25,802 nt of DNA. Origin: a virus. Below the pieces are notes generated by a model, which did not search any database, was not told where the DNA came from, and worked only from the letters and a program-made list of their open reading frames with translations. The stretch spans positions 4,524 through 30,325 of IMG/VR virus record IMGVR_UViG_3300030101_000096; one strand, given 5' to 3'. The position numbers and the translations under genes are program-made. Of this stretch, positions 13,015 to 21,240 are shown piece after piece (position 1 is the stretch's first letter; the number at the start of each line of letters is the position of its first letter).

Positions 13015-13247
13015 TGAGAAGTGGACAACCAATACTCGTAACAGATAACGAGGACAATAAACCAAGTATAACAATGCACAATTCAAAACTAACTCACATA
13101 ATTGCTCTTATGGATGAAGTTGAGTGTTTAAAAGGTGAGATACGACCAAGTGGCACTGGACATATTTATACTACAATTAGCACTTTAGAAAATAGAATAC
13201 AAAGACTAAGAAAAGAAGTAGAAAAAGAAAACGAGGATTATAATTGA
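13014..13247 (+). CDS. Small coiled-coil protein of the fibre locus
   Basis: A 77-residue protein with GAGGA 10 bases before the ATG. The first third is polar (RSGQPILVTDNEDNKPSITM); the rest is helical with two charged, heptad-like segments (SKLTHIIALMDEVECLKGEI; TISTLENRIQRLRKEVEKEN). There is one Cys. I do not recognise the family. A small coiled coil between fibre genes may be an oligomerisation or assembly factor. Its TGA overlaps the ATG of the next gene. Confidence 0.6.
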   Translation: MRSGQPILVTDNEDNKPSITMHNSKLTHIIALMDEVECLKGEIRPSGTGHIYTTISTLENRIQRLRKEVEKENEDYN

Positions 13248-13729
13248 TGTCTGGAGCCACTGCTTTTTGTGAAAACGCCATAGCTGAACAAGGAGTTCTG
13301 CAAGTTGGTGTAGCAGAAATGAGTGGCATTGCATCTAGTTCTAACGCAGGGGTGGGCATATTAGCAGGAGTTGCAGAGTTAAGTTTTAACAACACACAGA
13401 CAACTGCTGGAATATTTATTAGTGGTAGTGTAAATGCAGAGGTAAGTAGTAACTTTACCCAAACTACAGAAAACATACGCCTAGTGAATGAGGGACAAGC
13501 TGAAGTTAACAGTATTTTTACACAAACATCAACGGGTGCAGGAACTTTTGTTGGAACATCATCACAAGATTTGAATTTTACAAAAACTAGTTCTGGGGAT
13601 ATAATGTTTGTAGATGTTGTAACTGATGCTACAACAGAGACATATACAGAGATTACACCAAGTGGCACAGAGACATATACAGAGGTGACTCCTAGTGGCA
13701 CAGAGACATACACGGAAATAGTGAGGTAA
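13247..13729 (+). CDS. Repeat-rich tail protein with FTQT and ETYTE repeats
   Basis: A 160-residue protein. The ATG at 13247, overlapping the previous TGA, is chosen; a TTG one codon earlier is less likely. The N-terminal 45 residues (SGATAFCENAIAEQGVLQVG and following) are Ala/Gly-rich. Four degenerate units of about 20-25 residues follow, marked NTQTTAG, FTQTTEN, FTQTSTG and FTKTSSG, each preceded by AE or a related pair. The C-terminus is nearly three copies of an 11-residue unit TETYTE[I/V]TPSG. Such repeats are known in marine fibre genes and suggest an extended beta-type shaft or surface loop; function inferred. Three bases separate it from the next gene. Confidence 0.64.
   Translation: MSGATAFCENAIAEQGVLQVGVAEMSGIASSSNAGVGILAGVAELSFNNTQTTAGIFISGSVNAEVSSNFTQTTENIRLVNEGQAEVNSIFTQTSTGAGTFVGTSSQDLNFTKTSSGDIMFVDVVTDATTETYTEITPSGTETYTEVTPSGTETYTEIVR
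13634..13726 (+). repeat. Tandem 33-base repeat, two full copies and one partial
   Basis: Units start at 13634, 13667 and 13700 (27 bases). All start ACAGAGACATA and the full copies end AGTGGC; they encode TETYTE[I/V]TPSG. Unlike the alternating repeat at 6123, these copies remain similar in DNA, especially over the first 18 bases, so copy number might change by slippage or recombination without loss of frame. Confidence 0.88.
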
Positions 13730-13731
13730 AC

Positions 13732-15099
13732 ATGGCTAGTACATATACAAATAGTGGTATAGAAAAAATAGGCTCTGGTGAACAAGCTGGAACTTGGGGA
13801 AATACCACCAATAATAATTTAGATATTATAGATAAAGCTATCAATGGGGTTCAAGCTCTTACTTTGTCTGGAACTACAGATACCTTCACAGTTACTGATG
13901 GAACCGTGTCAGATGCTGGTGCTAGAGTTTTAGTATTAGGTGGTTCTCCTTCTGGAGAACATACTTTAACACTTGCTCCAAATGATGCAGACAAAGTACA
14001 TCTAGTAAAAAATGGAACAAGTCAAACAGTTAATATAACTCAAGGTAGTGGAGGCAATGCCGTTCTAACGGCAGGAGAAGTGTCTTGGATCTTTTGTGAT
14101 GGTGCAGGTTCTGGTGCTGCTGTTACAAAACAAGATTTTTCCTCTACACCTGGAGATTTTTCCGTAGGAGATGATTTATCTCTTGCCTCCGATTCGGCTG
14201 TTATAAATTTTGGTGCAGACTCGGAGATAAAAATTACACATGTTGCAGACACTGGATTAAATATCAAACACACTGCAACAGGTGACGATAAGCCAATAGT
14301 TCTTACCTTGCAGACAGGTGAAACCGATATACAAGGTAATGATGTAATTGGTGCAATTAATTTTCAAGCACCAGATGAGGGAACTGGAACTGACGCTATA
14401 CTAGTGGCGGCTGGTATTGAAGCAGTATCAGAGGGTAATTTTGCAGCAGATAATAACGCAACAAAACTATCTTTTAAAACAGGTTCATCAGAAGAAGCAG
14501 CAGAAAAAATGTCGTTAAGTTCTGCTGGTAATTTAAGTGTTTCTGGTGGTGTTACAATCACTGGAGATTTGACTGTATCTGGTGATGATATAACTATGGG
14601 AACAAATACGTCTGGACATATTATGGTTGCAGATGGAACAAATTTCAATCCAGTAGCAGTTAGTGGAGATGTCACAATAGCAGCTAACGGTGCAGTTACA
14701 ATCGCAAACAATGCAGTAGAAACTGCAATGATAGCTGACGGACAAGTAAGTGCAGCTAAATTAACAAGTGGCACGGGTGTTTGTAATGCGTCTTGCACAG
14801 TAAATAATGGTGGAGGAACTGTATCTGCATCATCAAATAATACAAATATAGCAGGCACTGTAGACAACGGCGTAGGTGATGTAAGTGTTACTTTTACAAG
14901 TGCCATGTCAGGGACAGACTATGCAGCAATAGTATCAGCAATTGATGATGATGGAACAAATAGAAATATTGGGGAAACCATTGTCCATGCTAGATCCACG
15001 ACTGCATCTCAATTAAAAACATTCAGACCCAGTGCTTCAGAAAACTCTGCTAGAGCAGCATTTGATAATGACGCTATTGGGTTCGCTGCTTTTGACTAA
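13732..15099 (+). CDS. Long tail fibre protein
   Basis: A 455-residue fibre. The head ASTYTNSGIEKIGSGEQAGT then WGNTTNNNLDIIDKAINGVQ is a highly characteristic start of marine phage fibres. A beta domain follows (GEHTLTLAPNDADKVHLVKN, AGEVSWIFCDGAGSGAAV), then shaft sequence (DLSLASDSAVINFGADSEIK, MSLSSAGNLSVSGGVTITGD, GAVTIANNAVETAMIADGQV). The C-terminus begins near residue 345 with VCNASCTVNNGGGTVSASSN, then TVDNGVGDVSVTFTSAMSGT, a relative of the small tip paralogs at 7546-8821. It ends with an AFD motif. There is no obvious Shine-Dalgarno before the ATG; coupling to the gene ending at 13729 is likely. Confidence 0.75.
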   Translation: MASTYTNSGIEKIGSGEQAGTWGNTTNNNLDIIDKAINGVQALTLSGTTDTFTVTDGTVSDAGARVLVLGGSPSGEHTLTLAPNDADKVHLVKNGTSQTVNITQGSGGNAVLTAGEVSWIFCDGAGSGAAVTKQDFSSTPGDFSVGDDLSLASDSAVINFGADSEIKITHVADTGLNIKHTATGDDKPIVLTLQTGETDIQGNDVIGAINFQAPDEGTGTDAILVAAGIEAVSEGNFAADNNATKLSFKTGSSEEAAEKMSLSSAGNLSVSGGVTITGDLTVSGDDITMGTNTSGHIMVADGTNFNPVAVSGDVTIAANGAVTIANNAVETAMIADGQVSAAKLTSGTGVCNASCTVNNGGGTVSASSNNTNIAGTVDNGVGDVSVTFTSAMSGTDYAAIVSAIDDDGTNRNIGETIVHARSTTASQLKTFRPSASENSARAAFDNDAIGFAAFD

Positions 15100-15109
15100 G
15101 GGATAATCA

Positions 15110-17323
15110 ATGCCGTTTACTAAACTACAATTTAAACCTGGTATAGTATCTGATATTACTGCTTATACAAATGAAGGTGGTTTTGTTGATGGCGATTTAG
15201 TTAGATTTAGATTAGGCTTTCCAGAAAAGTTTGGTGGTTGGGCAAAAAGATCATCAAGCACTTATCAAGGATCTGCTAGACGATTACACAATTGGGTTGC
15301 TTTAGACGGATCTGATTTTCTTGGTGTAGGCACTCACTTAAAATACTATATTGAAGAGGGTAATACATTTAATGATATCACTCCTATTAGATCAACAATA
15401 ACTTCTGGAGTTACATTTACAACAAACACAACGTCTGGTGAAGAATCAGAAGTAATTGTAAATGTTAGTGCACATGGTGCAAATCTTAATGATTTTATTA
15501 CAATATCTAATGCTGATACTGCTTTAGGTGGGTTAGCCGCAAGTTTATTTAATCAAGAACATCAAATAATAGAAATTGTTAGTTCTAATGCTTTTAAAAT
15601 TGATCTTGGTAGTAATGCTAGTTCAGTAGCAACAGGTGCTGCAAAAAGCTCTGGTAGTGTAACAGTTGCTTTTCAAATAAATACTGGAACAGATACTACA
15701 GTAGGTGGTAGAGGTTGGGGTGCAGGACAGTGGAGTGGTACAACTGACGGAGCGTTAGCTACGACAATAAATGAGGGTGGCACATTCAGTAAAACAGATG
15801 GCACATTAACAGTAGCAAGTGGCACAGGTATTGCCGTTGGTGATGTTATATTAATAGAAAAAGAATTACTTTTTGTTACTGGTGTTTCTACTAATGATTT
15901 AACGGTTACTCATGGTCACACTGGTTTAAATGCAGATACTGATCCAACTGGAACTTCAAGTTCTACACAAGATACAAGTTCTTTTTCTGTTGCAGCAGAT
16001 CATGCAGATGGAACGCTTGTTCGTTTAGCCAAAGGTAATACTCCAGCAACAAATGACTTTGTAGGGTGGGGTAGATCAGCCTCTGTTACAACAACTGGTA
16101 ATCAAATAAGATTATACTCACATGACAACTTTGGTGAAGACTTAATTATAAATCCCAGAGATGGTGGCATATTTTATTGGGATAGAACAAACGGATTAAG
16201 CACTAGAGCCGTAGAACTTAGTGCAACAAGCACATATTCTGGAGAAACAAGTGTTCCTACTATTGCAAAACAAGTTCTTGTTTCTGATCAAGATAGACAT
16301 GTCATAGCTTTTGGATGTGATGGTTTTGGAGCTAATTCATCTGCAACACAAGGTGATGGTGTACAAGATCCTTTGTTAGTTAGATTTAGCAGTCAAGAAA
16401 ATCCAGTTCAATGGTTTCCAACTGCCACAAACACAGCAGGTGATTTAAGATTAGGTGGTGGATCTACCTTCGTACAAGCTGTTGAAACAAAGCAACAGAT
16501 ACTCGTCTTCACTAATAAAACACTACATGCTATGAAGTTCATAGGTCCACCATTTACATTTGGTCTACAAGAACTTTCTAAGAATATAACAATTATGTCT
16601 CCATTTTCTGCCATACCAGTTGAGGATGCAGTTTATTGGATGGGTTCAGACACTTTTTATGTTTATGCAGGTGGTCAAACTGTTCAACTACCTTGTACAG
16701 TTAAAGATAAAGTTTTTTTAGATTTTAACACAGAAGAAAAAGATAAAGTTCATGTAGGATTAAATTCAGAGTTTGGAGAAATTATTTGGTTTTATCCAAA
16801 ATCAGGTCAGACAACAGTTAACGCTTATGTAATTTTTAACTATATAGAAAAAGTTTGGTACTATGGGAACTTATCAAGAGACGCATGGTTAGATAGAGGT
16901 ATTAGAAGTTTACCTATGGCAACAGGTTCGTCATTGTTATACAACCATGAAGTGGGTTTTGATGATGATGGAAGTGCCATGACATCATTTATAGAATCTG
17001 GATCTATTGATATAGGAGATGGCGATAAGTTTTTATTTTTAAAACAAGTTATTCCAGACATTACATTTAATGGATCAACGGCAACCAACCCAGAAGTTTC
17101 TTTTACGATGAAAGCAAGAAATAATCCTGGTGCAAACTTTAATCAAACAACACAAGCTACCACAACGAGAGAGGCCCCTAGCACTGTTGAACAGTACACC
17201 GAAAAATTAAATTATAGATTACGAGGACGATCTTTTGCATTAAGAATTGATTCTACGGCATTAGGAACAAAATATAAATTAGGGTCACCAAGAGTAGACA
17301 TAAGACAGGATGGTAGACGCTAA
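15110..17323 (+). CDS. Tail nozzle/DNA stabilisation protein (P22 gp10 or T7 gp12-like)
   Basis: A 737-residue protein, probably the main tube or nozzle of a short tail that closes the portal channel. The N-terminus FTKLQFKPGIVSDITAYTNE and then GGFVDGDLVRFRLGFPEKFG is the signature I associate with the phage stabilisation family. Later parts are beta-propeller-like (LIINPRDGGIFYWDRTNGLS, VLVSDQDRHVIAFGCDG, MSPFSAIPVEDAVYWMGSDT) and end with RLRGRSFALRIDSTALGTKY, a typical closing strand. Residues about 105-300 contain Gly/Thr-rich inserts, one resembling the C-terminal domain of the protein at 3958. The size is somewhat large for the family because of these inserts. Confidence 0.7.
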   Translation: MPFTKLQFKPGIVSDITAYTNEGGFVDGDLVRFRLGFPEKFGGWAKRSSSTYQGSARRLHNWVALDGSDFLGVGTHLKYYIEEGNTFNDITPIRSTITSGVTFTTNTTSGEESEVIVNVSAHGANLNDFITISNADTALGGLAASLFNQEHQIIEIVSSNAFKIDLGSNASSVATGAAKSSGSVTVAFQINTGTDTTVGGRGWGAGQWSGTTDGALATTINEGGTFSKTDGTLTVASGTGIAVGDVILIEKELLFVTGVSTNDLTVTHGHTGLNADTDPTGTSSSTQDTSSFSVAADHADGTLVRLAKGNTPATNDFVGWGRSASVTTTGNQIRLYSHDNFGEDLIINPRDGGIFYWDRTNGLSTRAVELSATSTYSGETSVPTIAKQVLVSDQDRHVIAFGCDGFGANSSATQGDGVQDPLLVRFSSQENPVQWFPTATNTAGDLRLGGGSTFVQAVETKQQILVFTNKTLHAMKFIGPPFTFGLQELSKNITIMSPFSAIPVEDAVYWMGSDTFYVYAGGQTVQLPCTVKDKVFLDFNTEEKDKVHVGLNSEFGEIIWFYPKSGQTTVNAYVIFNYIEKVWYYGNLSRDAWLDRGIRSLPMATGSSLLYNHEVGFDDDGSAMTSFIESGSIDIGDGDKFLFLKQVIPDITFNGSTATNPEVSFTMKARNNPGANFNQTTQATTTREAPSTVEQYTEKLNYRLRGRSFALRIDSTALGTKYKLGSPRVDIRQDGRR

Positions 17324-17712
17324 TGTTAATTACTAGTATTCCTCAATATATTCAAGGTGTAACAAATGCAAAGTTAGATTTAACTACAACTGATGCAACC
17401 ACTTTGTTTACTGTTCCTAGTGATGCCGATTTCAATGCGGCTGTTGTAAACTCTATATTAGTATCAGAAGATAGTGGTAATGCTGATACAATCACAGTGA
17501 CATTAACAAATGGTAGTGATGTGTTTAGTTTATTCAAAGTTAAGGCAGTGGGAGCGAACACTACAGTAGAGTTACTTACGAGAGATTTAATATTACAGAG
17601 TGGAGAAATACTAAAAGTACAAGCTGCAACCGCAAATAGACTGCATGTTGTAGCAAGTATTCAAGAATTATCTAAAACAAGAGTATCGACAAGTGCGTTA
17701 GCAAGAATATAA
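17323..17712 (+). CDS. Small beta-rich tail protein, relative of the one at 6736
   Basis: A 129-residue protein starting at a TAATG junction. It has ITSIPQYIQGVTNAKLDLTT, then TTLFTVPSDADFNAAVVNSI, LVSEDSGNADTITVTLTNGS, LILQSGEILKVQAATANRLH and a final helical tail QELSKTRVSTSALARI. The strand order, especially SGEILKVQAATANRLHVVAS, parallels AGDIIKVACSVADKVSVIMS of the protein at 6736. Placed next to the nozzle gene, it may be a tail-tip or collar piece; I do not know a proven function. Confidence 0.55.
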   Translation: MLITSIPQYIQGVTNAKLDLTTTDATTLFTVPSDADFNAAVVNSILVSEDSGNADTITVTLTNGSDVFSLFKVKAVGANTTVELLTRDLILQSGEILKVQAATANRLHVVASIQELSKTRVSTSALARI

Positions 17713-17751
17713 GATTGAACAAAAGTATAATTATTGATAGAATATTGAACC
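17713..17751 (+). promoter_or_regulatory. Intergenic gap with possible weak promoter and ATTGA repeats
   Basis: This 39-base gap is among the few true gaps. It contains TATAAT at 17726-17731 but no convincing -35 box at 16-18 bases. ATTGAAC occurs at 17714-17720 and 17744-17750, with ATTGATA between them. No Shine-Dalgarno is present before the ATG at 17752. It may hold a weak promoter or a processing site in front of the ejection-protein genes; the support is thin. Confidence 0.25.
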
Positions 17752-18528
17752 ATGGGAATTTTTAAAAATATCACTAAAACATTAAAAAGAGCAGCGCCAA
17801 TAATTGGTAGTGCTATCGGTATGTATATTGGTGGTCCAGCAGGATATGCTGCACTTGGTGGAGCACTTGGTGGTGGTATAGGATCACTAGTCGGTGGTGG
17901 AGATACAGATGATGCACTAAAAGCGGCTGCACTTGGAGGTATTGGTGGATACTTAGCACAAGGCAGTTTTGCAAATACAGCTATACCTCCAGGAAAACAA
18001 GTAGTTGGAAGTTCCGTAAGTCAAAACACTGGTGCTTCTGATTTTGCTGTTACTAAAAGTATACCAAAGTTTACCCCACCAAAAGATCCTAGTGTATTTA
18101 GCAAGATAGGAACTTTCGCTAAAGAAAATCCATTGACCACTGCTGGTATAGCGGGTCTTGGTCTAGCCGCTTTAGGTGGTGAAGAAAAACCAACAATGGG
18201 TCAAAGAAGACCAGACCCAGTTGGTAAATCAAGACTAGGAGTAGGTCTGATAGGAGATAAAGCTTACGATTTAGATGATGATGAAGACAGAAAGAGATAT
18301 TTTGAAGATCTTAGAAAACAACAAGGCGTTACACCAACTACATTCGCTGCAAGTGGTGGAGAAGTAGAAGGACCTGGAACAGGAACAAGTGACTCTGTAC
18401 CAGCAAGACTTTCTGATGGAGAGTTTGTATTAACTGCCAAAGCCGTAAGAGGTGCTGGTGGTGGTGATAGGGACTTGGGTGCAGCAAGAATGTATGATAT
18501 GATGTCTAAACTAGAGAGGGTTGCTTAA
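17752..18528 (+). CDS. Internal virion protein with Gly-rich membrane-like segment and SDSVPARLSDGEF motif
   Basis: A 258-residue protein. Residues 15-52 are a Gly/Ala-rich hydrophobic stretch (APIIGSAIGMYIGGPAGYAA, LGGALGGGIGSLVGGG) like a glycine zipper, and a second lies near 127-142 (LTTAGIAGLGLAALGG). The C-terminus from about 200 reads GGEVEGPGTGTSDSVPAR, LSDGEFVLTAKAVRGAG and AARMYDMMSKLERVA, a motif widespread in phage internal virion and tape-measure proteins. A membrane-interacting ejection protein, leaving the capsid at infection, is the best reading. It is the first of four such genes. No Shine-Dalgarno is visible; the start is the first ATG after the gap. Confidence 0.68.
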   Translation: MGIFKNITKTLKRAAPIIGSAIGMYIGGPAGYAALGGALGGGIGSLVGGGDTDDALKAAALGGIGGYLAQGSFANTAIPPGKQVVGSSVSQNTGASDFAVTKSIPKFTPPKDPSVFSKIGTFAKENPLTTAGIAGLGLAALGGEEKPTMGQRRPDPVGKSRLGVGLIGDKAYDLDDDEDRKRYFEDLRKQQGVTPTTFAASGGEVEGPGTGTSDSVPARLSDGEFVLTAKAVRGAGGGDRDLGAARMYDMMSKLERVA

Positions 18529-19427
18529 TGGCTACACAAACACAAGAACAAATAGTAAGACTTGCTCCCTTTCAAGAGCAATTTTTAGCCGATATTTTTA
18601 AAAGTGCAGAAAATTTAACGGGTGCTGGTACACAGATGCCTTTTTCTGCTCAACAATTGGCAGAACTTTCAGAAGGACAGAAACAAGCTATTTCTAGTGC
18701 CTTAACTGGAGTTGGAGCTTTTCAACCTTTTTTACAACAAGGTAGGGCTGCTGTTACTCAAGGAATAGCTGGAGTACAAGGTGCAGATTTTACTCCTACC
18801 TCTTATCAAGATTTTATGAGTCCTTTTACAGAAGAGGTGATAGACACTACTTTAGCTGATATTGCAGAACAAGGAGCAAAACAACAAGCACAATTAGGTG
18901 CTGCTTCTGTGAATCAAGGAGCATTTGGTGGATCAAGACAAGGTATTGCACAAGGTGAAATTGCAGCTAATGTTGCAGATCAACAAGCTAGAACTGCTGG
19001 TCAATTAAGATCACAAGGATTTGCACAAGCACAAAATCTAGCACAACAAGCTGCACGGCAACAGTTGGCACAAGCACAACTTGGTGGACAGTTGGGTGTT
19101 TCTCAAGCTGGTCTTGGGCAACTAGGACAACAAATGGGTGTTCAAGATATTAATACATTATTAGGTATTGGTGGATTGCAACAACAACAAGCACAAAGAC
19201 AGTTTGATGTCACAAGAGCAAATGAGTTAGCAAGACAAGCACTACCTTTTCAGAGAATAGGATTTATGTCTGATATATTCAGAGGTGTACCAGCATTGCA
19301 ACAGACATATTCAACTACCACTACACCACCACCAAGCAGAACATCACAATTATTAGGACTTGGTATCGCAGGTCTAGGTGCAGCGGGACAAGCAGGCAGT
19401 TTTCAAAAACTAATGGGAATGGGATAA
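18528..19427 (+). CDS. Internal virion/DNA ejection protein, Gln/Ala-rich
   Basis: A 299-residue protein starting at TAATG with GAGAGGG upstream. It has an N-terminal helix (TQEQIVRLAPFQEQFLADIF), then SYQDFMSPFTEEVIDTTLAD at about 88-107, a motif known from marine phage ejection-like proteins, and AGGS-type hinge GAFGGSRQGIAQGEIAANVA. Residues 140-235 are a Gln/Ala-rich amphipathic helix region (AQNLAQQAARQQLAQAQLGG). The end is Pro/Thr-rich (TTTTPPPSRT) and then hydrophobic (LLGLGIAGLGAAGQAG). This shape fits a rod-like protein ejected with DNA. Confidence 0.66.
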   Translation: MATQTQEQIVRLAPFQEQFLADIFKSAENLTGAGTQMPFSAQQLAELSEGQKQAISSALTGVGAFQPFLQQGRAAVTQGIAGVQGADFTPTSYQDFMSPFTEEVIDTTLADIAEQGAKQQAQLGAASVNQGAFGGSRQGIAQGEIAANVADQQARTAGQLRSQGFAQAQNLAQQAARQQLAQAQLGGQLGVSQAGLGQLGQQMGVQDINTLLGIGGLQQQQAQRQFDVTRANELARQALPFQRIGFMSDIFRGVPALQQTYSTTTTPPPSRTSQLLGLGIAGLGAAGQAGSFQKLMGMG

Positions 19428-19428
19428 T

Positions 19429-21240
19429 ATGACCGTATATAATAGAAAAATGTTTCGTAAAAAAGGTGGTGGAGTTAATGGCATCATGGCTAGTGGCCCA
19501 GAATTAATTAAAGCTAATCTTGGTTTTTATAATGCTCCAGGTGGTGGAGCTAGTGCATTAAGAGGTGGGTTTCCAAATATATCAGCTTTTTCTGCATTTG
19601 AACCACCAAAACCAATAACAAAAATAAATAATGCAATTAGTTTATCTCCAACTGGTGCAGATTTTCAGAGTGGAAAAATAGATATATTTGGTAAAGATAG
19701 AACTCGTTTTGGTAAAACTGCATTAGAGCAGTTGGCACAAACAGAAAGCACTGTCGGTAGACAAGTGGGACCTTTTCCTAAAAACTTAAGTGCTTCTGAA
19801 AAATTTGATGAAAAAGATGATAAACCAACAAGATCAGATGCTTATGGATCTGGTTTTAGAGAGTTAGGGCCTGGAATAAATCAATCAATTGTTAATATAA
19901 ATGAGATGACTGGTGTGGATCAGTATGATGATTTAAACACAGATTTTGATATACAAAAAAAGACAGATGAAAATGAAAACAAAACTGTTTATGAACAATC
20001 TTCTGACACAAACGTAGATAACACAGCGGCAACAGTTGATTTATCTGGTGAATCTGTTCAAAAAGGTTCTGGCAAGGAAGAAAAAGGTGGAGGTAAAGCT
20101 AACACAACTCCTAATTCTGAAATGGGAACAAAATATAAAAGTTTAGCTCAATCAATGTTAAAACAAATGCAGTCTGGCAAAATAGATAACGCTACAGATA
20201 ATTCTTTAATTACTCATGGATACGATAAAGACACTGTAAAAGAAATGACTGAAGAAGAAAAAATAATTGAGATGAAAGCTATGTTAAGTAAGTTTGGTCA
20301 AAATACAGAAGAAACAGAAGATTTAAGTGGGTTGAATATTATGATGCTTGGTTTGAGCATAGCAGCAGGTGACAGTCCAGATGCTTTAACTAACATAGCA
20401 AAAGGTGCAAAAGAATTTGTCGGGCAACGAGCAAAAGAAATAAAACAAAAAATAAAAGATAGAAAAGATAAAGAAGATGCGATGGATCTGTTAGCCATAA
20501 AAACTGTTCTTGGACGCACAGATAAAAAGGAAGACAGAGAATTTCAGTCAAAAGAGGCAGATAAAAGTAGAGCACATGATATGAAGAAAATATCAACCAT
20601 GAATGCTAACGACATGGTTAAACTTGGAATGACTTTTGACTTTAAAAAAATGATTGCAGATAACGCAAACAATCTTCAGATCTTTTTAAAAGATAAAGAT
20701 ATAGCCTCTAGATATGATTTAAAAAAACTTGATGTAGAGATGTTCAATGCTAGTGCTAAAAATAGTTTTAAGCAACTAACGATGAAATTGAATAGTGCAG
20801 AAATGATAGCTAGAAACACTCAACTTGGAAACGATAAAAGAGCAGAAGCTGCTTTGGAGGCACAAAATCTTAGAGCAGTAATCTCAAACTTTGATAAAGG
20901 ATATGGATTTGCTTTTTATCAAGGAGCAAAAGATGAACTTGAAGGAGAGGATTTAGCAAAATATGTTGAGGAGAATGGTAAAAGATTCGCAAGTAACAGT
21001 TTATTGACTGGTCCAGATAGTATTAGAAGAATGATAATAAAAAATGCTGGTACAGTTATGAAAGAACAAAATGTTGATTTTGATGAAGCAGCAGATATTA
21101 TTTTGAAAACAATCACTACAAATCCAGAATTAAGGGTGTTTTTCAAAAAAGATTTAACGCAACTTGGACTAAACGTAGATATCAAAGACGAAAACAAAAA
21201 CACAAACACCTCTGGTATAACTGTTAAAAAAATTAATTAA
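19429..21240 (+). CDS. Internal virion protein, charged helical (about 600 residues)
   Basis: A 603-residue protein. It starts TVYNRKMFRKKGGGVNGIMA, a beginning shared by unknown marine phage proteins in this place. The first 270 residues are low in order, with acidic and Gly-rich runs (FDEKDDKPTRSDAYGSG, GSGKEEKGGGKANTT). A hydrophobic patch LNIMMLGLSIAAG near 302-314 is followed by a very charged helix (EFVGQRAKEIKQKIKDRKDK), and the last 200 residues are mixed helical (SFKQLTMKLNSAEMIARNTQ, EQNVDFDEAADIILKTITTN). No enzyme motif is seen. Its position between two ejection-like genes suggests it is carried inside the capsid. The TAA stop forms part of the next gene's ribosome-binding site. 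Confidence 0.62.
   Translation: MTVYNRKMFRKKGGGVNGIMASGPELIKANLGFYNAPGGGASALRGGFPNISAFSAFEPPKPITKINNAISLSPTGADFQSGKIDIFGKDRTRFGKTALEQLAQTESTVGRQVGPFPKNLSASEKFDEKDDKPTRSDAYGSGFRELGPGINQSIVNINEMTGVDQYDDLNTDFDIQKKTDENENKTVYEQSSDTNVDNTAATVDLSGESVQKGSGKEEKGGGKANTTPNSEMGTKYKSLAQSMLKQMQSGKIDNATDNSLITHGYDKDTVKEMTEEEKIIEMKAMLSKFGQNTEETEDLSGLNIMMLGLSIAAGDSPDALTNIAKGAKEFVGQRAKEIKQKIKDRKDKEDAMDLLAIKTVLGRTDKKEDREFQSKEADKSRAHDMKKISTMNANDMVKLGMTFDFKKMIADNANNLQIFLKDKDIASRYDLKKLDVEMFNASAKNSFKQLTMKLNSAEMIARNTQLGNDKRAEAALEAQNLRAVISNFDKGYGFAFYQGAKDELEGEDLAKYVEENGKRFASNSLLTGPDSIRRMIIKNAGTVMKEQNVDFDEAADIILKTITTNPELRVFFKKDLTQLGLNVDIKDENKNTNTSGITVKKIN

Noticed and set aside
13177-13785. Long minus-strand open frame (202 codons) opposite the repeat protein
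   Set aside because: It is the complement of a Thr/Ser/Val-rich beta repeat gene, its protein is a monotonous Val/Ser/Thr string, it has no recognisable motif, and all convincing genes in the window are on the plus strand.
14364-14906. Minus-strand open frame (180 codons) opposite the fibre at 13732
   Set aside because: Low-complexity Ala/Pro/Val/Ser translation typical of the reverse of fibre-shaft coding sequence.
5119-15099. Diversity-generating retroelement acting on fibre tips
   Set aside because: No reverse transcriptase gene, no template/variable repeat pair and no adenine-biased variable region were found in the window. The sequence outside it is not known.
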